A DNA stretch of 64,000 nt from Croceicoccus sp. (GCA_002694745.1 NZMY01000059.1:1-64000), one strand, 5' to 3'. Counted from the first letter of the stretch, positions 35,523 through 44,552 are shown. Program-made: numbers and translations. Notes: a model not told the origin generated them from the sequence alone.

Positions 35523-35574
35523 GTATCCCTCTTCGGGCCTGGTCAGACGTATCCCTACGCTGCAAGATCGCAGC
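35523..35574. repeat. direct repeat GTATCCCT and hairpin upstream of SnoaL gene
   Basis: GTATCCCT occurs at 35523-35530 and 35549-35556, 26 bp apart start to start. A hairpin GCTGC-N6-GCAGC follows at 35559-35574, 22 nt before the start at 35596. Possibly a regulator site plus a leader hairpin; no protein can be named. Confidence 0.35.
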
Positions 35575-35595
35575 TCGACATAATGGAGAGTTTTT

Positions 35596-36126
35596 ATGGC
35601 TGGACGGATCCCGCCCTTCACACTGGATGATTTCAAGCTTTCGCCCGAAAAGCGTGCCGAGATTTGCGAAGGCCTGACCGAACGTCAAACGTTCATGGTC
35701 AACCAGTGGATGAACCTGCACGACAAGCTGAACGTAGGCGACTGGTCCGGATTCGACGAGTTCATGGACAAGGACAAGATGACCTACGACAATCCGAACC
35801 GGCCCGATCTGGGGACGTTCGAAGAGTGGAACAGCTCGCCCCGCGCGCTTTTCACTACGTTCCCGCCGTCGGTCTACCGCACGCTCAAAGCATGGGGCCG
35901 TGGCGACGACGAGATCTGCGTCCTGTGCCACCACCACGGCAAGCACACGGGCGGCCCCTACATGGGTGTTCAGCCGACAGGCAATCAGCTCGACGTGCTC
36001 TGGTTCAGCTGGATCAAGTTCGACGGCGACAAGATCGTGCACATCTATTCCATCTCGGACGTGCTTTCGATGCTGATCGACCTTGAAGTGATCGAGGCTC
36101 CGCAGCCGGTCGATCCCTACAAGTAA
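35596..36126 (+). CDS. SnoaL-like (NTF2-fold) protein, long form
   Basis: A 176-aa protein, longer than its paralogues, with a ~45-residue N-terminal extension. The core shows NQWMNLHDKLNVGDWSGFDEF, then WNSSPRALFTTFP, and the late strands DVLWFSWIKFDGDKIVHIY. GGAGAG sits 5 nt before the ATG. It is a single-gene unit ended by a strong hairpin. It may be a hydratase or isomerase; the role is unknown. Confidence 0.78.
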   Translation: MAGRIPPFTLDDFKLSPEKRAEICEGLTERQTFMVNQWMNLHDKLNVGDWSGFDEFMDKDKMTYDNPNRPDLGTFEEWNSSPRALFTTFPPSVYRTLKAWGRGDDEICVLCHHHGKHTGGPYMGVQPTGNQLDVLWFSWIKFDGDKIVHIYSISDVLSMLIDLEVIEAPQPVDPYK

Positions 36127-36139
36127 GGCAGCGCCAGTC

Positions 36140-36183
36140 ATGACGCGAAAGGGGGGCAATTCTGCCCTCCTTTTTCGCGTCAT
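36140..36183. terminator. long bidirectional terminator hairpin
   Basis: ATGACGCGAAAGGGGGGCA pairs, with small bulges, with TGCCCTCCTTTTTCGCGTCAT around a 4-nt ATTC loop. It lies between the convergent SnoaL gene (ends 36126) and the SDR (ends 36208). It probably stops the 14-gene operon on one side and the SnoaL transcript on the other. Confidence 0.75.
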
Positions 36184-36207
36184 AGCGCGACCGGCCGCGT
36201 CGCTGGG

Positions 36208-36960
36208 TTAGAGGCTGAAACCGCCATCCACGATGATCGTCTGGCCAGTAATATACGACGCCCGGTCCGAGGCGAGGAAGCGAACCGCTTCAGCCACGTC
36301 CTCACCGTTGCCAAAGCGGCGCAGGGCGATCGTCTTCTTCTGCTGTTCCCAGATTTCAGGCGTGTAGAGCCTCTTGACCAATTCTGCGCCAAGGCCGGCG
36401 TCGATGATTCCGGGCGCCACCATATTGGCGCGGATACCAAACTTGCCTTCTTCCTTGGCGATTGCGCGGCCCAGCGCTTCCATGCCTGCCTTGGGAACCG
36501 AAGATAGCGCATCGCCGGGCGGGAAGGTGTAGTTTGCGACCGACACAACGATCACGAAATTACCGCTTCCTTGCTGGCGGAACACGGGCAGTGCTGCTGC
36601 AACGACGCGCATCAGGCCGAGCAATTCGGTCTCGATCACCTCGCGCCACTGGGGTTCCTCAATCCGGCTGACGAAAGGCTGTTCGATGGCGACACCCGAT
36701 GCGAATACCACCGCATCGATCCGCCCAAAATGATCACTCGCCGCCGCGACGGCCGAACTCACGGACACAGGCTCGGTCAGGTCGCACGGCACCGGCCAGC
36801 CCTCGCAGAATTCCGGCAATTGAGTGGCAAGCTCTTCAGCGGCCGATTTGTTCGAGCGATAGGAAAGCGCAATCCCATCAAAATCCTGCGCAAGTGCGTG
36901 CGCGCAGGCCCGGCCGAGGCCACCGGTCGCGCCGATGACGAATGCTGTCCTCCCGCTCAT
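36208..36960 (-). CDS. SDR-family protein lacking the catalytic Tyr
   Basis: 250 aa with a normal SDR glycine loop (VIGATGGLGRACA) and an intact C-terminus (GQTIIVDGG). At the active site the Tyr of Y-x3-K is replaced: the motif reads SSVPK, so Ser stands where Tyr is expected. The FabI-type spacing (Y-x6-K) is not present either. The protein may be inactive, a binding partner, or use another base. It overlaps the alpha/beta-hydrolase stop by 4 nt and is the last gene of the long operon. Confidence 0.75.
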   Translation of the reverse strand: MSGRTAFVIGATGGLGRACAHALAQDFDGIALSYRSNKSAAEELATQLPEFCEGWPVPCDLTEPVSVSSAVAAASDHFGRIDAVVFASGVAIEQPFVSRIEEPQWREVIETELLGLMRVVAAALPVFRQQGSGNFVIVVSVANYTFPPGDALSSVPKAGMEALGRAIAKEEGKFGIRANMVAPGIIDAGLGAELVKRLYTPEIWEQQKKTIALRRFGNGEDVAEAVRFLASDRASYITGQTIIVDGGFSL

Positions 36961-37805
36961 CCGGCGGCATCCGCAGAAACGCGAGCCAGCTGATCGAGCA
37001 GTTTTGCTGCGAATTCGTCATTGCGGTCGGCGGTGAACATGTGGCCCACGCCTTTCGTGATCAGCACTTCAAGCTGGGGAGCAAGCTTCTGGAAACGCGC
37101 TGTATTATCGTCATGAACCAAGTGGCTTAGTTCCGCACGGACCATGACGACAGGCGAAGAAACGCGTGCCGCCGCTGCGAGTACCGCCTCGTTCTCACTG
37201 GCGGGGTGGAGGAATTCGTCCTTGCCGGTCGCAGGGTCCCAGTGCCAGTGCCATCGCCCGGCAGGATCCTGCCTCATGGAACGGCCAAGGCGCGATGCAT
37301 CGTCGATGCGGGGTTGCTCCAGATGGAGGGCCAGTGCGTCTGCAGCCGCATCGAGACTTGGATAGCCATCCGCTCCCTCGGCAAAGAATCGGCGGATTCC
37401 GTCAATCGCGTGATTGGGCATGTCCGGCGCGACATCGGCCAGCATGATCAGCCGCACTTTTTCGGGATGGCGCGATCCGGCGATCAGCGAGGCCTGCCCT
37501 CCACGAGACGCGCCGACGAGCACTACGTGATGGTCGAACTGATCGAGCAGGCTTCCGACATCTCGGGCAAATGCGTCGACATGATAATCGCCATCCGCCG
37601 CCCAGTCGCTTTCGCCATGGCCGCGCAGGTCGAACGCAATACCGTAATAGCCCGCCTCGCCAACCTTGCGGGCAGAGCCCCGCCATGAGCTGCGGCTTTG
37701 GCCTCCGCCATGGAAAAAGAGGACGGGCGGAGCCTGCGGGTCGCCAAAGGCTTCACCCGCAAGCTCCAGGCCGTCCCCCTGATATCTGACTTTCGTGCCG
37801 TACAA
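36957..37805 (-). CDS. alpha/beta hydrolase
   Basis: About 282 aa. The oxyanion segment is LFFHGGGQSRSSW, the nucleophile elbow GASRGG and the catalytic His near the end in GVGHMF. It resembles epoxide- or ring-fission-product-type hydrolases. The start is uncertain: a TTG at 37805 immediately follows the stop of the VOC gene, while upstream ATGs would overlap that gene by 70-100 nt. In this operon it could cleave a C-C or ester bond of a ring-opened intermediate. Confidence 0.75.
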   Translation of the reverse strand: MYGTKVRYQGDGLELAGEAFGDPQAPPVLFFHGGGQSRSSWRGSARKVGEAGYYGIAFDLRGHGESDWAADGDYHVDAFARDVGSLLDQFDHHVVLVGASRGGQASLIAGSRHPEKVRLIMLADVAPDMPNHAIDGIRRFFAEGADGYPSLDAAADALALHLEQPRIDDASRLGRSMRQDPAGRWHWHWDPATGKDEFLHPASENEAVLAAAARVSSPVVMVRAELSHLVHDDNTARFQKLAPQLEVLITKGVGHMFTADRNDEFAAKLLDQLARVSADAAG

Positions 37806-37806
37806 C

Positions 37807-38355
37807 TTAGGCGGATACAGGCACGGTTTCGGCGTGGCTCGGGTGTTCACCGGGTCCCTTGTAGGTGAACTTGCCGGGCGCATGGTGCCATTTGCCGTCA
37901 TCGCGGCTTTCATACGGGGATGCCACTTCGATCAGGCAGCCATGGGTGCTCTTGGGGCCCACCCAGCTCCACTTCTGCCAGGTCATGTCGGGATCGTTGA
38001 ACGTTTCGCCGTCTCCGGGAAGATGCAGGCCTTCGGCCTTCATTTTTTCCATGGCGGCGGGGACATCATCGGTGCTGAAGCACAGATGGTGGACATGCTC
38101 ACCAACCTTGTCGAGCCGCTTGCCGAGCGGAGTTCCGGGTGCGGGCTGGATGAACTGGATCTCGGTCGAATATTCATTGACGAAGGTGGCCCATTTCATG
38201 CCGGCATCGTCGCCGCTCGAAAATTCGTCATATTTCACGATCGGCTTTTCAAGCGATTGCGGATCGAGCACGCGAAGGATTTTCGTCCAGTCCTCGATCG
38301 CCTGATCGAGGTCGCGGACGACCATGCATACATGGGCAAAGGGACCGCTGGGCAT
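37807..38355 (-). CDS. glyoxalase/VOC superfamily protein
   Basis: 182 aa with a vicinal-oxygen-chelate fold: FAHVCMVVRDLDQAIEDW at the N-terminus and VHHLCFSTDDVPAAM in the second module. Metal-ligand-like residues are His in AHVC and HHLC, with Glu in IEVASP near the end. It could be an isomerase, epimerase or dioxygenase; methylmalonyl-CoA epimerase-like proteins look similar. Within the long catabolic operon, 16 nt after the MaoC gene. Confidence 0.75.
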   Translation of the reverse strand: MPSGPFAHVCMVVRDLDQAIEDWTKILRVLDPQSLEKPIVKYDEFSSGDDAGMKWATFVNEYSTEIQFIQPAPGTPLGKRLDKVGEHVHHLCFSTDDVPAAMEKMKAEGLHLPGDGETFNDPDMTWQKWSWVGPKSTHGCLIEVASPYESRDDGKWHHAPGKFTYKGPGEHPSHAETVPVSA

Positions 38356-38371
38356 TGTTGTTCTCCTTGAA

Positions 38372-38773
38372 TTAGATCAAAATCGTGGCGGTGCCGGCGT
38401 TGACAGTGCCGCGCCCGTCCACATCGAGCTTGAGATCGCAGGTGACGCGATTGCCTTCGACAGAGGTTACCTCGCCCGAAGCAATGACGCGGTCGCCTTC
38501 GTAGACATTGTCGAGAAAACGCGAATCCATCGTCTCGATCCGGCAACCGGGAAAGGCCGTCATCAGCATGTTCATCATATAGGCAACGTTGATCGGACCC
38601 TGATTGATCCGCTTGTTACCAAGCCCTTTGGCCTTCACGACCTCTACATCGAGGTGGATCGGGTTGGGGTCGGCAAGAAATACCGACCAATCGCGCATGG
38701 CGTCAGGGCTGACCGTTTCGATCACGAAGGGAGGAAGCGTGTATCCCGCCTTGATGTCTGCTGAAACGCTCAT
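38372..38773 (-). CDS. MaoC-like hot-dog dehydratase subunit
   Basis: 133 aa with the hot-dog fold and hydratase-2 landmarks: DWSVFLADPNPIHLD (Asp and His of the active site) and GPINVAYMMNML. The partner FAS1-like hot-dog protein is encoded directly upstream with a 4-nt overlap, so the two probably form a heterodimeric enoyl-CoA hydratase acting after the acyl-CoA dehydrogenase at 39234. Such two-gene hydratases occur in steroid side-chain breakdown. Confidence 0.82.
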   Translation of the reverse strand: MSVSADIKAGYTLPPFVIETVSPDAMRDWSVFLADPNPIHLDVEVVKAKGLGNKRINQGPINVAYMMNMLMTAFPGCRIETMDSRFLDNVYEGDRVIASGEVTSVEGNRVTCDLKLDVDGRGTVNAGTATILI

Positions 38774-39231
38774 GCGGCAAGCTCCTTGCGCGGCAGGACC
38801 CAGACATTGTCCGTTTCCAGGACGGCATCGCCGCCTGCAGCCGGATGCAGGCGAAGGCGATAGGTGAGGACGTCCATCACGCCCAGCTTGCGGCTCTTCT
38901 TGCGCACGAGGCTGAGGATTTCGCCGGTAACCCGATAATCCTGCCCGACCATAAGCTGTCCTGCAAAGCGAACACCGGACGAACCCATCATCGGGCCGTC
39001 TTCCACGTCGAATTCGCAAGTCTCGCACACGCCGCCCACGGTCTTGCCCATGGCGACCTGCGTGGCGATGTAGTAATAGATCGGATGCGCACTGCCGTCA
39101 GTCGCGGGCTGCACGCCCGTCGACCGGCATAGCGCCGCATTCTCGTCCGCGGCGATCGAGAATATCGCAGTTCCATCCAGCGAAGTGCCAGCGACATCGG
39201 GGGCAGGGGGAAATTCTTCCATTTGCTCCAT
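38770..39231 (-). CDS. FAS1-like hot-dog (MaoC N-terminal type) dehydratase subunit
   Basis: 153 aa. It matches the MaoC_dehydrat_N half-domain: HPIYYYIATQVAMG, then FAGQLMVGQDYRVTGEI. The half has no clear catalytic Asp-His pair, which the 38372 partner supplies. It starts 2 nt after the acyl-CoA dehydrogenase stop. Confidence 0.8.
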   Translation of the reverse strand: MEQMEEFPPAPDVAGTSLDGTAIFSIAADENAALCRSTGVQPATDGSAHPIYYYIATQVAMGKTVGGVCETCEFDVEDGPMMGSSGVRFAGQLMVGQDYRVTGEILSLVRKKSRKLGVMDVLTYRLRLHPAAGGDAVLETDNVWVLPRKELAA

Positions 39232-39233
39232 CC

Positions 39234-40397
39234 TCAGAACGACCGGGGAAGGCCGAGATTCTCGGCGATCGAATTGCGCACCATCTCGTTCGAAATGGGC
39301 GTCATGCGCAGGATGCGGTGGTCGCGCCAGTAACGCTGCATGTCGGTTTCGGCCGAATAGCCCATGCCGCCCATGATCTGGATACCCATGTCGGCGGCCT
39401 TTACCGCGTTTTCCGTGGCGACCATCTTCAGCATGTTCGCTTCATTGCCGCACGGTATGCCGTTGGATTGCATCCATGCGACATTATACAGCAACAATTC
39501 GGTCAACTTTTGCGATGTAGCTATATCCGCGACATAATGCTGCAGGATCTGGAAGCGACCGATCACGCCGCCAAATGCCTTACGTTGCATCATGTAATCC
39601 AGCGCATCTTCCAGCACGCCGTCGATCGCGCCGAGACATTGTGCGCCTACCATGATGCGCTCATTGTTAAGGCTGGGCAGCATCGCGCTCCATGCGTTCC
39701 CGGGTTCGCCCAGAACGTCCTCATCCGGAACGAAAACGTCCTCGTAATGAACCTCGCAACTGCCCATTGCGCGCATACCTAGCTTGGGCAGGAGGCTTGC
39801 CGTGATCCCCGGCGACTTTGCGTCGACGAACAGAGCGATCAGGCCGTGATGTTTTTTTTCTGCGTTGCGGTCACTCCGGGCAAGTACAAGCAAGCGATCG
39901 GCGACCTTCGCAGCCGTAGTCCACATTTTCGCACCGTTGAGTTTCCAACCGCCATCGACCTTATCGGCAAAAGTCTTCATCGCGCCCAGCACGTCGGTTC
40001 CGCCATCGGGTTCGGTCATCGAGATCGATACGCGGAGATTGCCGGCCGCCATTTCTGGCAACCAACGCTGCTTCTGCTCTTCATTTCCGGCAATCGCGAT
40101 CGAATGGGCACCCCCAAACGAAGTGAGACCCCAGACCCATAACAGGCCTCCGGCAGTACGAGACATTTCGCGGGCGAAGATCATCTGCATCACAACATCG
40201 CCACCAAGGCCGCCGTATTCCTCGGGAATGCCGACGCCAAAGAATCCTTCTGCTTTCAACTTTTCCCAGATCTCGAAGGGATAGTTCTGCTCATCTGCCT
40301 CAAGCTTGCGCATGAGATCTTTGGGCAACTCCGCATCGACCCAACGTCTTACGACATCGCGAAACGCGATTTGCTCTTCGGTGAGATTGAAATCCAT
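39234..40397 (-). CDS. acyl-CoA dehydrogenase (paralogue 2)
   Basis: 387 aa, the same length and terminal LPRSF as the 4606-5769 gene, with matching blocks (LNNERIMVGAQCLG, QIMGGMGYSAETDMQRYW). The candidate catalytic Glu is in NNERIMVG. GAGG precedes the ATG. Followed by the two hot-dog hydratase genes, it should form the first beta-oxidation step of the operon's CoA branch. Confidence 0.9.
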   Translation of the reverse strand: MDFNLTEEQIAFRDVVRRWVDAELPKDLMRKLEADEQNYPFEIWEKLKAEGFFGVGIPEEYGGLGGDVVMQMIFAREMSRTAGGLLWVWGLTSFGGAHSIAIAGNEEQKQRWLPEMAAGNLRVSISMTEPDGGTDVLGAMKTFADKVDGGWKLNGAKMWTTAAKVADRLLVLARSDRNAEKKHHGLIALFVDAKSPGITASLLPKLGMRAMGSCEVHYEDVFVPDEDVLGEPGNAWSAMLPSLNNERIMVGAQCLGAIDGVLEDALDYMMQRKAFGGVIGRFQILQHYVADIATSQKLTELLLYNVAWMQSNGIPCGNEANMLKMVATENAVKAADMGIQIMGGMGYSAETDMQRYWRDHRILRMTPISNEMVRNSIAENLGLPRSF

Positions 40398-40447
40398 GCT
40401 TACCTCGTGCTTCGCATCGCCACGACTGAAACCTATCGAACGGCGGG

Positions 40448-41215
40448 TTAGATCGACAGTCCGCCCTCGACAGGCAGAACGGAACCGGTAACGTAGGAGC
40501 CTGCGGGGGAGGCCAGATAAATCGCTGCACCCGCCATGTCTTCCGCCAAGCCGGTTCGACCGCGCGGCACCATGGATTCGACCATCTTGCGCATCGCATC
40601 ATCGGTGATCACGGTCATGTCGCTTTCGAAGAATCCCGGCGCGATGGCATTCACGGTGATATTGTCCGAGGCGAGGTTTTTGGCGAGCGACTTGGTCAGC
40701 CAGTGGATCGCGCCCTTCGATGCCTGATAGGCATAGACTTCGCGCGGGCCGACTTTGAGCGCGCCGACCGACCCGATATTGATCACGCTGGCCGGTCGTT
40801 GTGCGCTGCCCCCCGCACGCAGCAGCGGCAACAGCTTCTGCAACAGAAAGAAAGGGCTCTTCAGGTTGAGGTCGAGGACGCCGTCCCAATCGGATTCCGT
40901 AAATTCGTCGATCGCGGCGTCGGACAGAGTGCCTGCGTTGTTGACGAGTACATGCAAAGCTTTCTCGCGGCCCGAAAGCTCGGCTACCAGCGCCTTGATG
41001 CCGTCGATGGTCGAGATATCGGCAGCGATGCCGATGACGTCGCCGGGGATATCGTCGGCCACGGCAGCGACCTTTTCCGCGTTTCGAGCACAGATATAGA
41101 CCCGCGCACCCGCTGCGGCGAGGCCTACGGCGATCATCCGGCCGATTCCGGCGCTGCCGCCGGTGACCAGTGCGACACGGCCTTTTACCGAAAACAGCTT
41201 GGCGGCATCGATCAT
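40448..41215 (-). CDS. short-chain dehydrogenase/reductase
   Basis: 255 aa with VTGGSAGIGRMIA, NNAGTL, a Ser in INIGSVG and catalytic YQASK. The start overlaps the hydrolase stop by 4 nt. It is closest in style to the 46324 SDR of the same operon (similar GAIHWLTKSLAKNLAS and AAIHMLSRDLAGDLAA helices), suggesting duplication. Beta-hydroxyacyl-CoA or alcohol dehydrogenase activity is possible. Confidence 0.85.
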   Translation of the reverse strand: MIDAAKLFSVKGRVALVTGGSAGIGRMIAVGLAAAGARVYICARNAEKVAAVADDIPGDVIGIAADISTIDGIKALVAELSGREKALHVLVNNAGTLSDAAIDEFTESDWDGVLDLNLKSPFFLLQKLLPLLRAGGSAQRPASVINIGSVGALKVGPREVYAYQASKGAIHWLTKSLAKNLASDNITVNAIAPGFFESDMTVITDDAMRKMVESMVPRGRTGLAEDMAGAAIYLASPAGSYVTGSVLPVEGGLSI

Positions 41216-41937
41216 CCCACGATCTCCAACATCATGTCGGCAAGCCCTTCGGGATCGCCTACGTTGAATGCATGGTCGCCCGGATGCTTGTGCATCGTCC
41301 AGCCAAGCTTTTCGGCCCGTTCGTGCATCATGCCCATGATTGTGTGTTCGGCAGCGATATAATCCACCGCATGGGTGATCGATTCCGCGCCGACGGGAAT
41401 GACGCAGCTGGTGGCGCGCATTGGCTGGTCAGACAGGTGGTCCAGCAGCCATTTCTCGCGATTGCGATCCATCATGTGCGGATGGTCCTTGGCCATCGCG
41501 CGCTGTTGTTCATGTACGCCCGAGCCCATCGGACCCTCTCCGCCATCCAGCATGGCATCCAGTCCGGCGGCTTCCTCTTCGCTCGCGAAACCCATCATCG
41601 ATGCGATGCGTTCACCCGCGTGGGGCACGATCGCGTCGAGATAGATGACGCGTCGAACGCGGTCGCCCGCCTGCGCCAGCACGCCTGGCGCGACGGTGCC
41701 GGCATAGGAATGCGCAACCAGGATGACGTCCGACAGATCTTCATACTTAAGGACGTTCACGATGTCGGTCACATGGACCGCATTGCCGACGTCGCGGCCG
41801 ATCAGATGTTCCCGTTCGCCAAATCCGGTGAAGGTGGGGGTGAATACCGTGTGCCCCTTGGACTCAAGCGCATCCCGCATGAATTTCCACGTCCAGCCGC
41901 CCATGCCGCCGCCATGCATCAGAAGAAAAACAGCCAT
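41212..41937 (-). CDS. alpha/beta hydrolase, methylesterase (SABP2)-like
   Basis: 241 aa with the oxyanion start LMHGGGMGGWTW, nucleophile Ser in AHSYAG, Asp in the later helix region and His in HPGDHAF. This pattern belongs to the plant-type methylesterase/hydroxynitrile-lyase group also found in bacteria. It overlaps the extradiol-type gene by one base (TAATG), so it probably hydrolyses a ring-cleavage product or an ester. Confidence 0.8.
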   Translation of the reverse strand: MAVFLLMHGGGMGGWTWKFMRDALESKGHTVFTPTFTGFGEREHLIGRDVGNAVHVTDIVNVLKYEDLSDVILVAHSYAGTVAPGVLAQAGDRVRRVIYLDAIVPHAGERIASMMGFASEEEAAGLDAMLDGGEGPMGSGVHEQQRAMAKDHPHMMDRNREKWLLDHLSDQPMRATSCVIPVGAESITHAVDYIAAEHTIMGMMHERAEKLGWTMHKHPGDHAFNVGDPEGLADMMLEIVG

Positions 41938-42878
41938 TATTCGGGCGCTCCGGGTTCAAGGTTGAGGACGAGTTCGGGGGGCACGTCAGGGCCCCACAGG
42001 TAAAAGCTGTCATCCGGCGAGTGCTGGGCCGCGGGCCATTCGCAGTCTGCCGGGATGAAATCGATATCGGCCGAAAACTCGGCATAGCTGCCCCACGGGT
42101 CGCGGGCATAATAGAAGTAGTTGCCGCCAAGAACGTGGCGACCCACACCCCAGCCTTCCTTGTAACCGGCGCGCATCATCTGCGCCGATCCAAGGCCCAC
42201 TTCCTGGAACGAACCGACATCCCAGCTGCTGTGGTGCATGCCGCGATGCGTCGATCCGACCAGGGCAAGCAGGTGATGGTCGCTGCCATGCGGGCCGTGC
42301 AGGAACGCGACAACCGGGCCGCTGCCGTCGGACAGGCGCAGGCCGAGATTTTCCTCGTACCATTGGGTCGCCGCCATCACATCCGATGTAAAGATAGCGA
42401 AATGGGAGAGATTGCGCGGCTTGGTTTTGGGCGCTTTCGAATTGAAAATGGCGCCCGACTCGCCAGCAGCAGACGAAGTCGTCTGAAACTGCGTCTTTGC
42501 ATCGGGCGAACATTTTTCGGCGACCGCAAGGTGAATCGGCATGTCGTCGAAGCCAAGGATCCAAGTGCCGCAGTTAGGCGCCTTTGCGGACGCTTCGATG
42601 CGCTTCACGCCGTTCTCATCCAACCGGGCGAGCAGCGGCGCTTCGTCTTCTTCGTACACCCCGAAGCTGATGTAGCGCAGCTGCTTCACTGGACCTTCGA
42701 CGATCCGCGCCCAGCACTGGTCGTGGCCAAAGGTATAGAGTTCCAACCCGGCATCGGTCTCGCGCACGTCAAGCCCGAATGCGGTGTAGAAGTCCTTTGC
42801 CACAGCCAGATCGGGCACCTGGAGGCCGAAATGGTCGATCGAATGCACGCCAAGCGCACCTGCGCGTTTTTGCGCCAT
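41937..42878 (-). CDS. extradiol-type VOC dioxygenase
   Basis: 313 aa with two VOC repeats, as in 2,3-dihydroxybiphenyl 1,2-dioxygenases. The C-terminal metal site is intact: His in LSHFAIF, His in MHHSSWDV and Glu in YAEFSADIDFI. GGGAGAG precedes the ATG. It should cleave a catechol-type ring next to the diol. It lies between the FAH-family gene and the methylesterase-like hydrolase, an arrangement like meta-cleavage operons. Confidence 0.85.
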   Translation of the reverse strand: MAQKRAGALGVHSIDHFGLQVPDLAVAKDFYTAFGLDVRETDAGLELYTFGHDQCWARIVEGPVKQLRYISFGVYEEDEAPLLARLDENGVKRIEASAKAPNCGTWILGFDDMPIHLAVAEKCSPDAKTQFQTTSSAAGESGAIFNSKAPKTKPRNLSHFAIFTSDVMAATQWYEENLGLRLSDGSGPVVAFLHGPHGSDHHLLALVGSTHRGMHHSSWDVGSFQEVGLGSAQMMRAGYKEGWGVGRHVLGGNYFYYARDPWGSYAEFSADIDFIPADCEWPAAQHSPDDSFYLWGPDVPPELVLNLEPGAPE

Positions 42879-42908
42879 TTATCTCTCCCGTTACAGTCGA
42901 GCTTCAGC

Positions 42909-43748
42909 TCATTCTGCGACGACACGATTGCTAAGCAATCCGATGCCTTCGATCTCCACTTCGCAAATGTCGCCCGCCTTCATCCAGACCTGCGGATCGC
43001 GCGCCACGCCGACACCGCCGGGGGTGCCCATCACCAGCACATCCCCTGGTTCAAGTGTCATGAACGTGGACAGCAGATGGATGGTATTGGCGACGGTGAA
43101 GATCAGATTGCCGGTGTTGGATGATTGCATGACATTGCCATTCACCCGGCATTCGATCTTCAGTCCAGAAGCGCCTGCAGGGACTTCATCGGGCGTGACC
43201 AGCCACGGGCCGAAAGCGCCGGTGTCGTCGAAGTTTTTGCCCGCGGTCCACTGCGGCGTGCGCATCTGGTAGTCGCGCAGGGAGGCATCGTTGAAGACCG
43301 AATATCCGGCCACGTGATCTAGCGCATCGGCTTCGGAAATGTTCTTGCCGCCCTTGGAAAGGACGACCGCCAGTTCGGCCTCCCAGTCAAGCTGGCTTGA
43401 GATTTTCGGCAGGATAATGGGCGCGCCGTGGCCCATCAGGCTGGACGGGAAGCGGCCGAACAGCACGGGAAAATCAGGAATGTCGAAGCCAGATTCTTCC
43501 GCGTGGTCGCGATAGTTGAGGCCCATGCAGACGATCTTAGAAGGCCGTGTGACCGGGGGAAGAAAGTTCAGCAATGCTTCATCGACGACTTCGCCGTCTG
43601 CCGCGGCCTTGCCGGCCGCCGCCAACGATCCTTCCGCGATCTTTGCGTCGAGGTCGGCCAGTTCGCTGTCCCAGACAACCCTGATCTCGCCATCGGCCTT
43701 GGCGGCGAGGCCGATCCGGCCGTCCTTGCTTACTCTTGCAATGCGCAT
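42909..43748 (-). CDS. fumarylacetoacetate hydrolase (FAH) family protein
   Basis: 279 aa from ATG 43748 (GGAG 6 nt upstream). The C-terminal FAH domain shows the metal-binding acidic cluster with GLNYRDHAEES, LDWEAELAVVL and the late GTPGGVGV loop. Members hydrolyse or hydrate 2-keto acids from ring cleavage (fumarylpyruvate hydrolase, 2-keto-4-pentenoate hydratase). Next to the extradiol-type dioxygenase it most likely processes the cleavage product. Confidence 0.88.
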   Translation of the reverse strand: MRIARVSKDGRIGLAAKADGEIRVVWDSELADLDAKIAEGSLAAAGKAAADGEVVDEALLNFLPPVTRPSKIVCMGLNYRDHAEESGFDIPDFPVLFGRFPSSLMGHGAPIILPKISSQLDWEAELAVVLSKGGKNISEADALDHVAGYSVFNDASLRDYQMRTPQWTAGKNFDDTGAFGPWLVTPDEVPAGASGLKIECRVNGNVMQSSNTGNLIFTVANTIHLLSTFMTLEPGDVLVMGTPGGVGVARDPQVWMKAGDICEVEIEGIGLLSNRVVAE

Positions 43749-43768
43749 TTCAATCTCCAATCCTGAAT

Positions 43769-44542
43769 TTACTCGCTGGCCTTTTGGCCGGTTCCGCCAC
43801 CCGTGGCGGGCATAAGGTTGATGCTCATTCCGCCATCCACCAGAATATCGATGCCGGAAATGTGACCCGCTTGCGGTTCAAGCAGAAAGATAATCGCATT
43901 GGCCACGTCCTCGGCCATTCCCAGCTTACCAAGCGGAATCATCGATTCGCGCTGTGCCCGGCGCTGGGGGTCGTCATAGCCAGCCTGCGTCATTGGCGTG
44001 TAGGTCGGCCCCGGCGACACCGTGTTGCAGCGAATGCCGTCCGGCCCCCATTCCAGCGCGCATTGCCGCATCAGCATCAGCAGCGCGGCCTTGCTCGACG
44101 AATAAAAGCCGAGCCCCGGGGTCGGCTGCGTTGCCGACATGGAGGCGGTGGCGATAAAGGCCCCGCGCGAATGGGCGAGATAGGGATGAGCCGCCTGGCC
44201 CAGCAGCCAAGTGGCGCGCGTGTTGATCGCGTACACACGATCGAATTGTTCTGGCGTCTGATCGACCAGCGGTGCGCCCGAGATAATCCCCGCATTGCTG
44301 ACGACCCCGTCGATCCCGCCCATGAAATTGGCGGCAGCGGCGATGATGTCCTTTCCGCAATCGGGTGACGAAAGATCGGCGACAAAAGCGCGTGCCGCGG
44401 GCCCGATGGCCTCTGCCACGGCCTTGACGCCGTCAGCATCCCTATCGGTCAGCAGCATCTGGTGGGGTTCATCCTGCCCGGCCAGCAATTCCGCGACGGC
44501 CCTGCCAATGCCGCTGGCGGCCCCCGTAATCACGACTTGCAT
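43769..44542 (-). CDS. short-chain dehydrogenase/reductase
   Basis: 257 aa from ATG 44542, preceded by GAGGAA. VITGAASGIGRAVA, SNAGI, a Ser in TASMSATQ, catalytic YSSSK and a C-terminal GIDILVDGG. It has NAD-type Asp in LLTDRD. Probably dehydrogenates a dihydrodiol or alcohol before ring cleavage. The start is 10 nt after the acyl-CoA ligase stop. Confidence 0.85.
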   Translation of the reverse strand: MQVVITGAASGIGRAVAELLAGQDEPHQMLLTDRDADGVKAVAEAIGPAARAFVADLSSPDCGKDIIAAAANFMGGIDGVVSNAGIISGAPLVDQTPEQFDRVYAINTRATWLLGQAAHPYLAHSRGAFIATASMSATQPTPGLGFYSSSKAALLMLMRQCALEWGPDGIRCNTVSPGPTYTPMTQAGYDDPQRRAQRESMIPLGKLGMAEDVANAIIFLLEPQAGHISGIDILVDGGMSINLMPATGGGTGQKASE

Positions 44543-44552
44543 CACAAATTCC

